A DNA stretch of 39,487 nt from Gammaproteobacteria bacterium UBA1119. GTDB lineage: Bacteria > Pseudomonadota > Gammaproteobacteria > Pseudomonadales > Azotimanducaceae. Shown piece by piece: positions 26,435 through 33,787 of the stretch. Both the position numbers and the translations under genes were made by a program. Position 1 is the stretch's first letter, and the number at the start of each line of letters is the position of its first letter. The stretch covers positions 127,640-167,126 of the forward strand of contig DCBA01000010.1 of NCBI GenBank assembly GCA_002313255.1, in the 5' to 3' direction. Under the pieces are notes generated by a model. That model saw only the letters and a program-made list of their open reading frames with translations, did no database searches and had not been told where the DNA came from.

Positions 26435-26440
26435 TAAGAT
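26435..26440 (+). promoter_or_regulatory. possible -10 element for glyA
   Basis: TAAGAT lies 31 bases before the glyA ATG, in the 139-bp divergent gap with ettA. A GTTTTG about 16 bp upstream is a poor -35. No riboswitch-like structure was recognised in this gap. Position and hexamer are the only evidence. Confidence 0.3.
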
Positions 26441-26471
26441 GCGCGCTGTCACGAGTTTTGAGGGCATGGGG

Positions 26472-27728
26472 ATGTTCGATAGGGACGCCACCATCGAAGG
26501 ATTCGACGACGAAATCTGGCAAGCGATTCAGGATGAAAACGTGCGCCAAGAGGAACATGTTGAACTCATCGCGTCGGAAAACTATGCGAGCCCGAGAATA
26601 TTGGCTGCTCAGGGCAGTGTACTGACCAATAAATATGCCGAAGGTTATCCGCGGAAACGTTATTACGGCGGCTGCGAGAATGTTGATCGAGTGGAAGAGA
26701 TCGCGATCGAGCGCGCGAAGGTATTGTTTGGGGCCGATTACGCTAACGTCCAACCGCACTCGGGTTCGCAGGCCAACGCGGCGGTTTATCTCGCGCTATT
26801 GGAGCCCGGCGACACGGTTTTGGGGATGAGCCTCGCCGATGGCGGACATCTCACGCATGGGGCGCCCGTAAATTTTTCCGGAAAGTTATACAACGCCGTC
26901 CAGTACGGACTTGATGCTGAGACGGGAGAGGTCGATTACGCAAGAGTCGAAGAATTAGCAGTGCAACATCGTCCAAGACTCCTAATGGCAGGATTTTCCG
27001 CGTACAGCAGGACCATGAATTGGTTACGGTTTCGAGAGATTGCCGATTCGGTTGGCGCTTATCTCGTGGTCGATATGGCCCATGTGGCTGGATTGGTGGC
27101 CGCCGAGCTTTATCCTAATCCCGTATTGATTGCCGATGTCACGACATCGACCACCCATAAAACTTTGGGGGGGCCGAGGGGCGGGATCATCCTGGCTCGT
27201 GCCGACGCAGACATAGAAAAGAAACTCAACTCGGCAGTTTTCCCTGGTTCCCAGGGTGGACCACTCATGCATGTCATTGCGGCGAAGGCTGTTTGTTTCA
27301 AGGAAGCGATGACGGACGAGTTTCGGTCGTACCAACAACGTGTTCTTAACAATGCCCGGATGATGGCGGGATCGTTCCAGGATCGGGGTTATAAAGTTGT
27401 TTCTAACGGCACCGACAATCACTTATTTTTGCTCGATCTTGTAGATAAAGGTATTACTGGAAAATCGGCGGACGCCGCGCTTGGACGCGCCAACATCACG
27501 GTCAACAAAAATGCTGTGCCCAATGATCCGCGATCGCCCTTTGTCACGAGCGGTCTTCGGATAGGCTCTCCTGCAGTTACCAGGCGTGGCTTTGGGGAGG
27601 AGGAGTGTCGAACGTTGACGGGTTGGATGTGTGACATCCTTGATGACATAGGTAACGACAATATGATCGGAATCGTCCAACGGCGGGTTATTGAGCTCTG
27701 TAAAGGGTTCCCCGTGTACCGGAGCTAA
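26472..27728 (+). CDS. glyA: serine hydroxymethyltransferase
   Basis: A PLP enzyme that interconverts serine and glycine while charging tetrahydrofolate with a one-carbon unit. The 418 residues match the bacterial length. Landmarks: [57 protein letters not shown] and the PLP lysine in [15 protein letters not shown]. The ATG at 26472 gives [17 protein letters not shown], which matches family starts; another ATG two codons upstream (26466) is possible. The gene heads a group with nrdR, ribD, nusB and thiL, a linkage common in gammaproteobacteria. Confidence 0.97.
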   Translation: MFDRDATIEGFDDEIWQAIQDENVRQEEHVELIASENYASPRILAAQGSVLTNKYAEGYPRKRYYGGCENVDRVEEIAIERAKVLFGADYANVQPHSGSQANAAVYLALLEPGDTVLGMSLADGGHLTHGAPVNFSGKLYNAVQYGLDAETGEVDYARVEELAVQHRPRLLMAGFSAYSRTMNWLRFREIADSVGAYLVVDMAHVAGLVAAELYPNPVLIADVTTSTTHKTLGGPRGGIILARADADIEKKLNSAVFPGSQGGPLMHVIAAKAVCFKEAMTDEFRSYQQRVLNNARMMAGSFQDRGYKVVSNGTDNHLFLLDLVDKGITGKSADAALGRANITVNKNAVPNDPRSPFVTSGLRIGSPAVTRRGFGEEECRTLTGWMCDILDDIGNDNMIGIVQRRVIELCKGFPVYRS

Positions 27729-27737
27729 CGGTCCCTC

Positions 27738-28196
27738 ATGCATTGTCCATTCTGTAGCGATCAAGATACGAAGGTCATTGATTCCCGTCTTGTGGCCGAA
27801 GGTGATCAGGTCCGGCGGCGTCGCGAATGTTTGGTCTGCAAAGAGCGATTCACCACATTTGAAACTGCCGAGTTGGTGATGCCTCGTGTTATCAAAAGTG
27901 ATGGTGCACGCGAACCTTTCGACGAGGCCAAATTGCGGTCGGGACTGCTACGAGCTCTGGAGAAACGTCCCGTCGACACAGAGGTGGTCGAGACGAGCAT
28001 CAACCGAATTCTCCATGAGCTACGGTCCTCGGGTGAGCGCGAAGTCCCTTCTCGCTTGGTGGGCGAAACGGTAATGAAAGAACTTAAAAGGGTCGATGTC
28101 GTTGCTTATGTTCGGTTTGCGTCGGTGTATAGGGATTTTCAGGATGTAAGCGAGTTTCAGGACGAGATAAGTAAGCTCACGCTGGAACTTGAATGA
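27738..28196 (+). CDS. nrdR: transcriptional repressor NrdR
   Basis: An ATP/dATP-sensing repressor of ribonucleotide reductase genes. The 152-residue protein has a zinc ribbon with cysteines 3, 6, 31 and 34 ([17 protein letters not shown] and [15 protein letters not shown]) and an ATP-cone domain (about residues 47-137) with [20 protein letters not shown]. No NrdR boxes were noticed near it. Its stop overlaps the ribD ATG by 4 bp. Confidence 0.97.
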   Translation: MHCPFCSDQDTKVIDSRLVAEGDQVRRRRECLVCKERFTTFETAELVMPRVIKSDGAREPFDEAKLRSGLLRALEKRPVDTEVVETSINRILHELRSSGEREVPSRLVGETVMKELKRVDVVAYVRFASVYRDFQDVSEFQDEISKLTLELE

Positions 28197-29263
28197 CGGT
28201 CTCGGCGGTGGACCGGTTATACCTCCGCTCGGCGATAAGGTTGGCGGAAAAGGGACTCTTTTCGGTTACCACGAATAACCCGCGAGTGGGCTGCCTGTTA
28301 GTAAAACGCGGCCATATTATTGGCCAGGGGTGGCATCGCGAGGATGGTGGTCCGCACGCTGAGATCGATGCGTTAAGTAATACTATTGAGGATCCACGCG
28401 GTAGTACCGCCTATATTTCGCTCGAACCGTGTTGTTGGGAAGGGCGAACCCCACCGTGTACAACTGCGCTTATCAAGGCGGGGATCGCTCGGACGGTGAT
28501 TGCAGCGAGAGATCCTCATCCGCGGGTCACCGGCGGTGGTGTGCGGACGTTGTTGGACGCAGGAATAGAAGTGACGGAAGAAAATTTATCTGAAGAGACC
28601 GATGCGCTAAATCCAGGCCCTCTGATGCGCGGCGAAAACAATCGACCGTTTGTACGTCTCAAAACTGCGATTTCTATCGATGGGCGTACGGCGATGGCCG
28701 ATGGGCAGAGTCGTTGGATAACGGGCGAGGAGGCGCGTGCCGACGTGCAATATTGGCGGGCTCGCAGCGCGGCTATTATCACGGGCGTAGGCACGGTGAT
28801 TGCGGACGACCCTAAGTTAAACGTACGCGATCAACGCTTCGGCAATGCGAAGCCCCTTCGGGTCGTGGTTGATACGTGGGGACGCACACCTCGTGATGCC
28901 GCTTTGTTTGGGGAGAAGGGTCGGATCGCGATCGCATGTGCGAAGGGAGTGGAATCGATTAACCGTGCGGAGATGTGGGAACAGCAAGGTGGTCCAGCTA
29001 TCGATTTGGCGATGCTGCTGGAAACGTTGTCGGACCACGGCTGCAACGAAGTGCTTATTGAAGCCGGCGCAACACTAAACGCCAGTTTTTTGGGACAAGG
29101 GCTTTGGGACGAAATGATCGTGTATATAGCGCCGCGTCTTATGGGTGACACAGCGAGACCGTTGGCAGCGCTTGGTTTTACCGGTATGGATGAGGCGATT
29201 TCCACTACGGTGAAGTCGATCGACACACTGGGCCCCGACCTTCGAATCGTTCTTACACCGTGA
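28193..29263 (+). CDS. ribD: bifunctional riboflavin biosynthesis deaminase/reductase RibD
   Basis: Performs the second and third steps of riboflavin synthesis: deamination of the pyrimidine and reduction of the ribose side chain. In 356 residues: an N-terminal zinc deaminase with GPHAEIDAL and [13 protein letters not shown] (histidine and two cysteines), and a C-terminal reductase with [32 protein letters not shown] and [16 protein letters not shown]. Overlaps nrdR (ATGA) and nusB (TGATG). The ribE, ribBA and ribH genes that usually follow it in this cluster are absent. Confidence 0.95.
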   Translation: MTVSAVDRLYLRSAIRLAEKGLFSVTTNNPRVGCLLVKRGHIIGQGWHREDGGPHAEIDALSNTIEDPRGSTAYISLEPCCWEGRTPPCTTALIKAGIARTVIAARDPHPRVTGGGVRTLLDAGIEVTEENLSEETDALNPGPLMRGENNRPFVRLKTAISIDGRTAMADGQSRWITGEEARADVQYWRARSAAIITGVGTVIADDPKLNVRDQRFGNAKPLRVVVDTWGRTPRDAALFGEKGRIAIACAKGVESINRAEMWEQQGGPAIDLAMLLETLSDHGCNEVLIEAGATLNASFLGQGLWDEMIVYIAPRLMGDTARPLAALGFTGMDEAISTTVKSIDTLGPDLRIVLTP

Positions 29264-29694
29264 TGTCTTCCAAAGTGGATCCGCGTGCGCGCAGGCGTGC
29301 CCGTCGAGCCCTACTGCAAGCCCTATATCAGTCGCAGCTCTCGGGCGCTGACGCGGAGGCGATGTGTGGTCAGTTTCGTCAAAGTGGTGCACTCGATGGG
29401 GCCGATACGACGTTTTTCGACGAATGTCTGCATCAGATTCTACGCACGAGTGCCAAGCTTGATGAGGCGTACCGACCTTTTTTGGATCGATCAGCTGACA
29501 AGCTTGGATATGTCGAGCGGGGGGTACTTAGAGCGGGGACATTCGAACTCGAAGAGTGCATCGAAATCCCCGTTCGGGTGGTCATCAACGAATGGGTTGA
29601 GTTGGCCAAAATCTTTGGTGCGGAGCAGAGTTTCAAATTCGTTAACGGTGTCCTCGACGCCGTCGCGCGGGATGTACGAGACCTGGAGCGATGA
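29263..29694 (+). CDS. nusB: transcription antitermination factor NusB
   Basis: Pairs with ribosomal protein S10 (NusE) at boxA sites to prevent premature termination in rRNA operons. The 143-residue protein is all-helical, starting RARRRARRALLQALYQSQLSG with the basic RNA-binding stretch, and ending with the conserved VVINEWVELAKIFGAEQSFKFVNGVLDAVARD block. The ATG at 29263 overlaps the ribD TGA (TGATG); a GTG three bases earlier is also in frame. The stop overlaps the thiL ATG (ATGA). Confidence 0.95.
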   Translation: MSSKVDPRARRRARRALLQALYQSQLSGADAEAMCGQFRQSGALDGADTTFFDECLHQILRTSAKLDEAYRPFLDRSADKLGYVERGVLRAGTFELEECIEIPVRVVINEWVELAKIFGAEQSFKFVNGVLDAVARDVRDLER

Positions 29695-30641
29695 ACGAAT
29701 TTGAACTCATCGAAAAACTTGTATCCCTCCTGGGAGACACGACCCATGGTGGAGGTATCAACGTGGGTCCGGGTGATGATGCGGCCGTGCTATCGACCGG
29801 TGCGGACGAGCAACTGGTGGTAACCACTGATGTTCTCATCGAAGGAACGCATTTCCCGCCACGATCTAGAAGCGATCTGATTGGTTACCGAGCAATAGCG
29901 GTCAATCTCTCCGATATCGCGGCAATGGGTGCCGATCCGCGTTTCTTGACTATTGCGTTAACGCTCGATCGAGTTGAAGAGGAGTGGGTGGAGGGTTTCG
30001 CGAAGGGAATTGTTTTTTGTGCGTCGAAGTATGGAGTCAAGATTGTTGGGGGTAACATTGCGCGGGGGGCTCTTTCCGTAGCGGTCACGGCAATTGGCGT
30101 TGTTCCAGACGGGCAGTGTTTACTGCGTTCGACTGCGTGTGATGGCGATGACATTTACGTAACGGGAGCCATAGGGGCTGCCTCTGCTGCCGTTAGGGAT
30201 GGCGTAAAAATTCCCTTACTTGAGCTCAACGAATTGTGGTTACGACGTGTTGACGACATCTCTTGTCGCTATTTTATGCCGGTGCCACAACTGCAAATGG
30301 GAATCGCGTTGAGAGGCGTGGCTTCGGCGGCGATTGATATTAGCGACGGATTGGTGGCCGACCTGGGTCACTTAATACGTTCAAGTGGTGTGGGAGCGGA
30401 GATAGACCTAAGCCGCGTGCCAGTCTGGAAATCGTTGGATGCAGAAATCGCCATTGAGGCAAGCGACGATTACGAACTCCTTTTTACGGCGCCTCCGCAA
30501 GAGTATGAACATATTGTAGACCTGGCCGCAGGCGTCAGTACTGAAATTACCCGCATCGGGAAAGTTACGGCCGGTGAAGCCGTGTCGGTAAGTGGCGTGG
30601 TTGGATTTGCCGATTTATCTAGGGGTTATAGCCATTTCTAA
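29691..30641 (+). CDS. thiL: thiamine-monophosphate kinase
   Basis: Phosphorylates thiamine monophosphate to the diphosphate cofactor. In 316 residues: FELIEKLVSLLG start, the ATP/metal loop GPGDDAAVL, TTDVLIEGTHFP, NLSDIAAMGADPRF, VGGNIARGALSVAVTAIG and ASDDYELLFTAP, the standard ThiL series. Overlaps nusB by 4 bp upstream and the proposed pgpA start by 50 bp downstream. Confidence 0.96.
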   Translation: MNEFELIEKLVSLLGDTTHGGGINVGPGDDAAVLSTGADEQLVVTTDVLIEGTHFPPRSRSDLIGYRAIAVNLSDIAAMGADPRFLTIALTLDRVEEEWVEGFAKGIVFCASKYGVKIVGGNIARGALSVAVTAIGVVPDGQCLLRSTACDGDDIYVTGAIGAASAAVRDGVKIPLLELNELWLRRVDDISCRYFMPVPQLQMGIALRGVASAAIDISDGLVADLGHLIRSSGVGAEIDLSRVPVWKSLDAEIAIEASDDYELLFTAPPQEYEHIVDLAAGVSTEITRIGKVTAGEAVSVSGVVGFADLSRGYSHF

Positions 30642-31116
30642 CGGCTTCACAGCCAAACTACTGAAGGATCCTTGGGTCTTGCTTTCTACGGGATTTGGGG
30701 TGGGGTTTCTGCCCAGGGTACCGGGGACCTGGGGCTCTCTCCTCGGTATCGGTCTATGGTGGGTCGTTTTTCACGAGCTGGGGCCAGCGGTATCGATTCT
30801 AGTGGTTGGTCTCGCGATTGGCTTTGCGTGGCTCGTTATCCGGCAAACCTGTCGCGCGTACAACGTTGAGGACGAACCAGCAATTGTCATTGATGAGATT
30901 GTCGGCCAGTGGATTGCGTTGTTATTGGTTCCGAGATCGTTATGGGTTGTTTGCTTGGCTTTTCTGTTATTTCGATTTCTTGACATTGCCAAGCCGTGGC
31001 CTGTGTCGTGGGCAGATCGGTCGGTTCGTGGACCTCTCGGAATACTGCTCGATGACGTAATAGCAGGAATAGCAACCTGTGTCGTAGTCCACGTTGTTGT
31101 TCGTGTTTTTGCCTAG
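30592..31116 (+). CDS. pgpA: phosphatidylglycerophosphatase A
   Basis: Dephosphorylates phosphatidylglycerophosphate in the inner membrane. Up to 174 residues with several membrane segments; GFGVGFLPRVPGTWGSLLG, DEIVGQWIALLLVP and FRFLDIAKPWPVSWADR, GILLDDVIAGI are the PgpA signatures. The start is uncertain. There is no ATG in frame; the GTG at 30592 lies 50 bp inside thiL, a TTG at 30601 is the next choice, and the codons downstream of the thiL stop would cut close to the conserved WVLLSTGFG. Dual coding with thiL over the first 15 or so codons is therefore likely. Convergent with ispA, 46 bp away. Confidence 0.88.
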   Translation: MAWLDLPIYLGVIAISNGFTAKLLKDPWVLLSTGFGVGFLPRVPGTWGSLLGIGLWWVVFHELGPAVSILVVGLAIGFAWLVIRQTCRAYNVEDEPAIVIDEIVGQWIALLLVPRSLWVVCLAFLLFRFLDIAKPWPVSWADRSVRGPLGILLDDVIAGIATCVVVHVVVRVFA

Positions 31117-31162
31117 TTAGTGTGGAACTTTCGCGAGACGAAAAAACGTAGCGCAATGTCGA

Positions 31163-32044
31163 TCAACGTGATCGAGCGATAATTTTTTCTACCAACGACG
31201 CTAGTGGGGACTCGGCGAGCTTGAGGCGACTCAACGTGTCCATCGATTCTTCGTAGAGGTGGTATGCGGCTTGACGCGATTCATCGAGGCCAATGAGCGC
31301 AGGGTACGTGGTCTTTTTTTGTCGGGCATCTGAACCCGCTGGCTTTCCCAACGAATCAGTTGTTCCAACGACGTCGAGAATGTCGTCGGTGATTTGGTAA
31401 GCGAGTCCGATGCTGTCCCCGAAACGACTGAGCGAGACAAAACTATCGTCGTCCCCGTGACCCGCCGCAATACATCCGAATTGAACCGATGTTCGGAATA
31501 GAGCGCCGGTCTTCGCGGCATGCAGGCCATTTAATGTTCCGATATCCAGGTCCTGTTTCCCAGTCTCTTTGATATCCAAGGCCTGTCCGGCGACCATATT
31601 TCGCCAACCCGCCGCGTCGGCTAGCAAGGCTGTCATTTGCAATCGAGACACTTCGCCAAGTTGTGGGGCCGACGCAATGAGTTCAAATGCAAGAGCCTGT
31701 AACGCATCGCCCACAAGGATCGCGGTTGCCTCATCGAAGGCGAGGTGGCAAGTAGGACGACCGCGGCGGAGTGCATCGTCATCCATGGCCGGGAGGTCGT
31801 CATGGACCAGAGAATACGAATGCAGAAATTCAACGGCCGCGGCAGGCGCGAGGGCAATTTCACGATATGCGCCGAGACTGGTTGCCGTCGCGACCACTAG
31901 TGCTGGGCGGAGTCGTTTACCTTCACCGCCGACGACATAACGCATCGCCTCAAGCAAATGGGGTGCAATTGACGGCTCGTACGGAAGAGCCTGCTGAAGA
32001 AAATCCTCTATTGCATTGATGTCATCGCTGAGTACTGGGATCAC
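31163..32044 (-). CDS. ispA: (2E,6E)-farnesyl diphosphate synthase
   Basis: Condenses IPP with DMAPP and GPP to make farnesyl diphosphate for quinones and undecaprenyl phosphate. In 293 residues: [12 protein letters not shown], the first aspartate-rich motif DDLPAMDDD (82-90) followed by RRGRPTCH, and the second, YQITDDILD. The length and the two extra residues inside the first motif are typical of bacterial FPP synthase. Overlaps xseB by 4 bp. The usual downstream dxs is absent; the operon ends here. Confidence 0.95.
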   Translation of the reverse strand: MIPVLSDDINAIEDFLQQALPYEPSIAPHLLEAMRYVVGGEGKRLRPALVVATATSLGAYREIALAPAAAVEFLHSYSLVHDDLPAMDDDALRRGRPTCHLAFDEATAILVGDALQALAFELIASAPQLGEVSRLQMTALLADAAGWRNMVAGQALDIKETGKQDLDIGTLNGLHAAKTGALFRTSVQFGCIAAGHGDDDSFVSLSRFGDSIGLAYQITDDILDVVGTTDSLGKPAGSDARQKKTTYPALIGLDESRQAAYHLYEESMDTLSRLKLAESPLASLVEKIIARSR

Positions 32045-32292
32045 CCGTCTGTGTCCGTATCGACGTCGTCGATCGGTACTTCGCTACCATCGGGCATCAG
32101 AGCGCGTATCCGGAGTTCGGCATGTTCAAGGGCGTTCCGGCACTGACGCGTAAGTTCAACACCGCGCTCAAACGCGACGAGGGATTCCTCAAGCGTAAAT
32201 TCACCGGTTTCCATATTCGCCACGAGAGCTTCGAGCTCGGCCAGTGCGGATTCGAAATCAGGATCTTCGTCGGACACTTTTTTTCCGTTCAT
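32041..32292 (-). CDS. xseB: exodeoxyribonuclease VII small subunit
   Basis: Small subunit of the ssDNA exonuclease ExoVII. The 83-residue protein shows [26 protein letters not shown], the core of the family, followed by [19 protein letters not shown]. The tail [11 protein letters not shown] is acidic. It overlaps both neighbours by 4 bp (ATGA), so the three genes form a tightly coupled operon with ispA. The large subunit xseA is not in this window. Confidence 0.94.
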   Translation of the reverse strand: MNGKKVSDEDPDFESALAELEALVANMETGEFTLEESLVAFERGVELTRQCRNALEHAELRIRALMPDGSEVPIDDVDTDTDG

Positions 32293-32564
32293 GACGAATG
32301 TGTGCTGTTATTTGATTGCGTGGTGGCCGCGTCAAAATCTACACCGTCGACAAGTTGCCATACGGCGGTGGCTGCGTCGATCTTTAGCAACCCGAGATTC
32401 TCTAGTCGAGAAAACTGACCACGAACTTCCCAGGAATCTAGAGGTCTGTCCTCGTCGCGCATATACGCGACGATATCTCCGGGACGAAGAGAATCGTTTC
32501 CATCAGCAACAACGCGGCAAATGGCGCCATAGATGGCCTTTGTTAAACGAAGGGTTTCGTTCAC
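32289..32564 (-). CDS. unrecognised 91-residue protein, possibly winged-helix, coupled to xseB
   Basis: I do not recognise this protein. It starts [23 protein letters not shown], then has [38 protein letters not shown], then [11 protein letters not shown], and ends in a low-complexity tail. The pattern helix, [10 protein letters not shown], a helix with [11 protein letters not shown] and a short beta stretch resembles a winged-helix fold, and a role in nucleic-acid binding is a guess from this alone. It is supported as a gene by a clean 4-bp overlap with xseB, giving a coupled operon, and by a length of uninterrupted frame with a plausible composition. It is the first gene of the operon; upstream of it 292 bp run to the tmRNA, holding its promoter and that of ssrA. 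Confidence 0.65.
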   Translation of the reverse strand: MNETLRLTKAIYGAICRVVADGNDSLRPGDIVAYMRDEDRPLDSWEVRGQFSRLENLGLLKIDAATAVWQLVDGVDFDAATTQSNNSTHSS

Positions 32565-32810
32565 TGTGAGTTTTGGAATCCCTAACGAGAAGCGAAGGCG
32601 TTTTTACCAGAAAATACCGTGCTAGCGCCAGTTTCGCCGTCATCCGAGGGCATACTGTATATTTGTCCCACGCATTCGTGCCCGGGATGTTTGATGGGCG
32701 GTTCCCGCACGAAATGGGGTTGAATTCCGCTCTACCGTGCTCGTTTAAGACCTCGAGTAAACAACTCATCGTCGGAGCTGCTTTAGCAACTGCGCTCAGC
32801 TTGCTGTGCT

Positions 32811-32819
32811 GGTAAGATT
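32811..32819 (+). promoter_or_regulatory. extended -10 promoter for ssrA
   Basis: TGG followed by TAAGAT is an extended -10 element, located so that transcription would start about 30 bases before the mature tmRNA 5' end. The -35 region at 17 bp (CTGCGC) is poor, as often with extended -10 promoters. It lies in the 292-bp gap between the unrecognised xseB-linked gene and ssrA; no other feature in that gap is convincing. Confidence 0.45.
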
Positions 32820-32856
32820 GCGCCCCTTTTTAGAGGTGCTCTAGAAACCGCGCATT

Positions 32857-33214
32857 GGGGGCGACTTGGCTTCGACGGCGGTAACGAAATCAAAGGTGCA
32901 TGTCGAGAGGGTAGTGACTCTCGTAAATCAATCGCTGCAACTTTTGTAGTTGCTAACGAAGATAACTACGCACTAGCAGCCTAAAATACCTGCTAACCCT
33001 GGTCACTTGGTGCCTGTAACGGGCGGCCGGGGGCACGTTTTACAGGATCGCGACGGCCGTCGCCTCGACGTTTGTTGCTAAAACTATAGAGGATCGCTTG
33101 TCGACGCCCTGTTCGTTGGGCCGTCAGTGAGTTAAATCAATAAACGTAACTAAACATGTAGAGCTAATGACGGAGTGCTGACGGACGCGGGTTCGATTCC
33201 CGCCGCCTCCACCA
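32857..33214 (+). ncRNA. ssrA: transfer-messenger RNA (tmRNA)
   Basis: A 358-nt one-piece tmRNA that frees ribosomes stalled on broken mRNA and tags the peptide. The 5' GGGGGCG pairs with 3' CGCCTCC with a G-U at the third pair, the identity element for alanyl-tRNA synthetase, and the 3' end is CCA. The 5' end continues ACTTGGCTTCGACGG, a conserved element. The tag frame opens at GCT (32952) after TAGTT and reads ANEDNYALAA, stop TAA at 32982-32984; with the charged alanine the tag is AANEDNYALAA. The T arm GGGTTCGATTCCC is near the 3' end. Pseudoknot stems include CCTGTAA with TTACAGG. Confidence 0.97.
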
Positions 33215-33369
33215 ATTTGAGATGGATAAACAGATCGCCCGCGGTTCGTCTCCAGTACAACTGCTTGGGCTAAGCTGAGATGACGAAGCGGTAAAAGTTG
33301 GACTAAGTTGTCTGCATGGACACGACTTTCGAGATCCGCGACACAATTCGCGTTTGGTCGGGAAAGACG

Positions 33370-33750
33370 ATGAACGGTGAAGAAGCCAGAAAGTATTTTT
33401 TGTCCCGTCCTGAAGCGATCGAAGATTTCCCCTTCCGGTTCGACATACACGTCTTCAAAATCAGGAAAAAGATGTTCGGGACACTCAGTTACCGGGACCA
33501 TACCGCATACATTAATCTCAAATGTGACCCGGAAGAGGCGATGGTGCTTCGAGATGTCTTCGACGGGGTGCGACCTGGCTATCACATGAATAAAGCGCAT
33601 TGGAACACTGTGACTCTCGACGGCTCGATACCGACAGGGGAAATTGAGCGCATGATCGATCGGTCGTATGGGCTTGTGGTGCGTAAATTAAAAAAAACTG
33701 AGCGCATCGCCCTTGAGATCAAATATGGGTCGGAGGAGGTTTACCGATAA
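33370..33750 (+). CDS. MmcQ/YjbR family protein
   Basis: A 126-residue protein of the MmcQ/YjbR family, a CyaY-like fold with poorly known function (some members bind DNA). Signatures: FDIHVFKIRKKMFG, INLKCDPEEA, GYHMNKAHWNTVTLDGSIP. The ATG at 33370 follows a GGGAAAG ribosome site and gives the family N-terminus; an earlier ATG at 33316 adds 18 residues not typical. It lies after the tmRNA, with 155 bp between that show no clear terminator. Confidence 0.88.
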   Translation: MNGEEARKYFLSRPEAIEDFPFRFDIHVFKIRKKMFGTLSYRDHTAYINLKCDPEEAMVLRDVFDGVRPGYHMNKAHWNTVTLDGSIPTGEIERMIDRSYGLVVRKLKKTERIALEIKYGSEEVYR

Positions 33751-33787
33751 TTGACGTTGAAGAGTTTGCGTCGGCGATCCACTTCGT

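Noticed and set aside
32653..32672. CTGTATATTTGTCC upstream of the xseB operon as a second LexA box
   Set aside because: Only one half-site (TACTGTATAT) matches; the second half lacks ACAG at the right distance.
32573..32815. An 80-codon plus-strand frame before ssrA
   Set aside because: It covers the promoter regions of the xseB operon and ssrA, has no ribosome site and no family resemblance.
33124..33600. A 158-codon minus-strand frame covering the 3' end of the tmRNA and the MmcQ gene
   Set aside because: It runs antisense through a tmRNA and a well-supported protein gene; the GGGGNRTRVRQ-like text is just the translated complement of the tmRNA 3' end.
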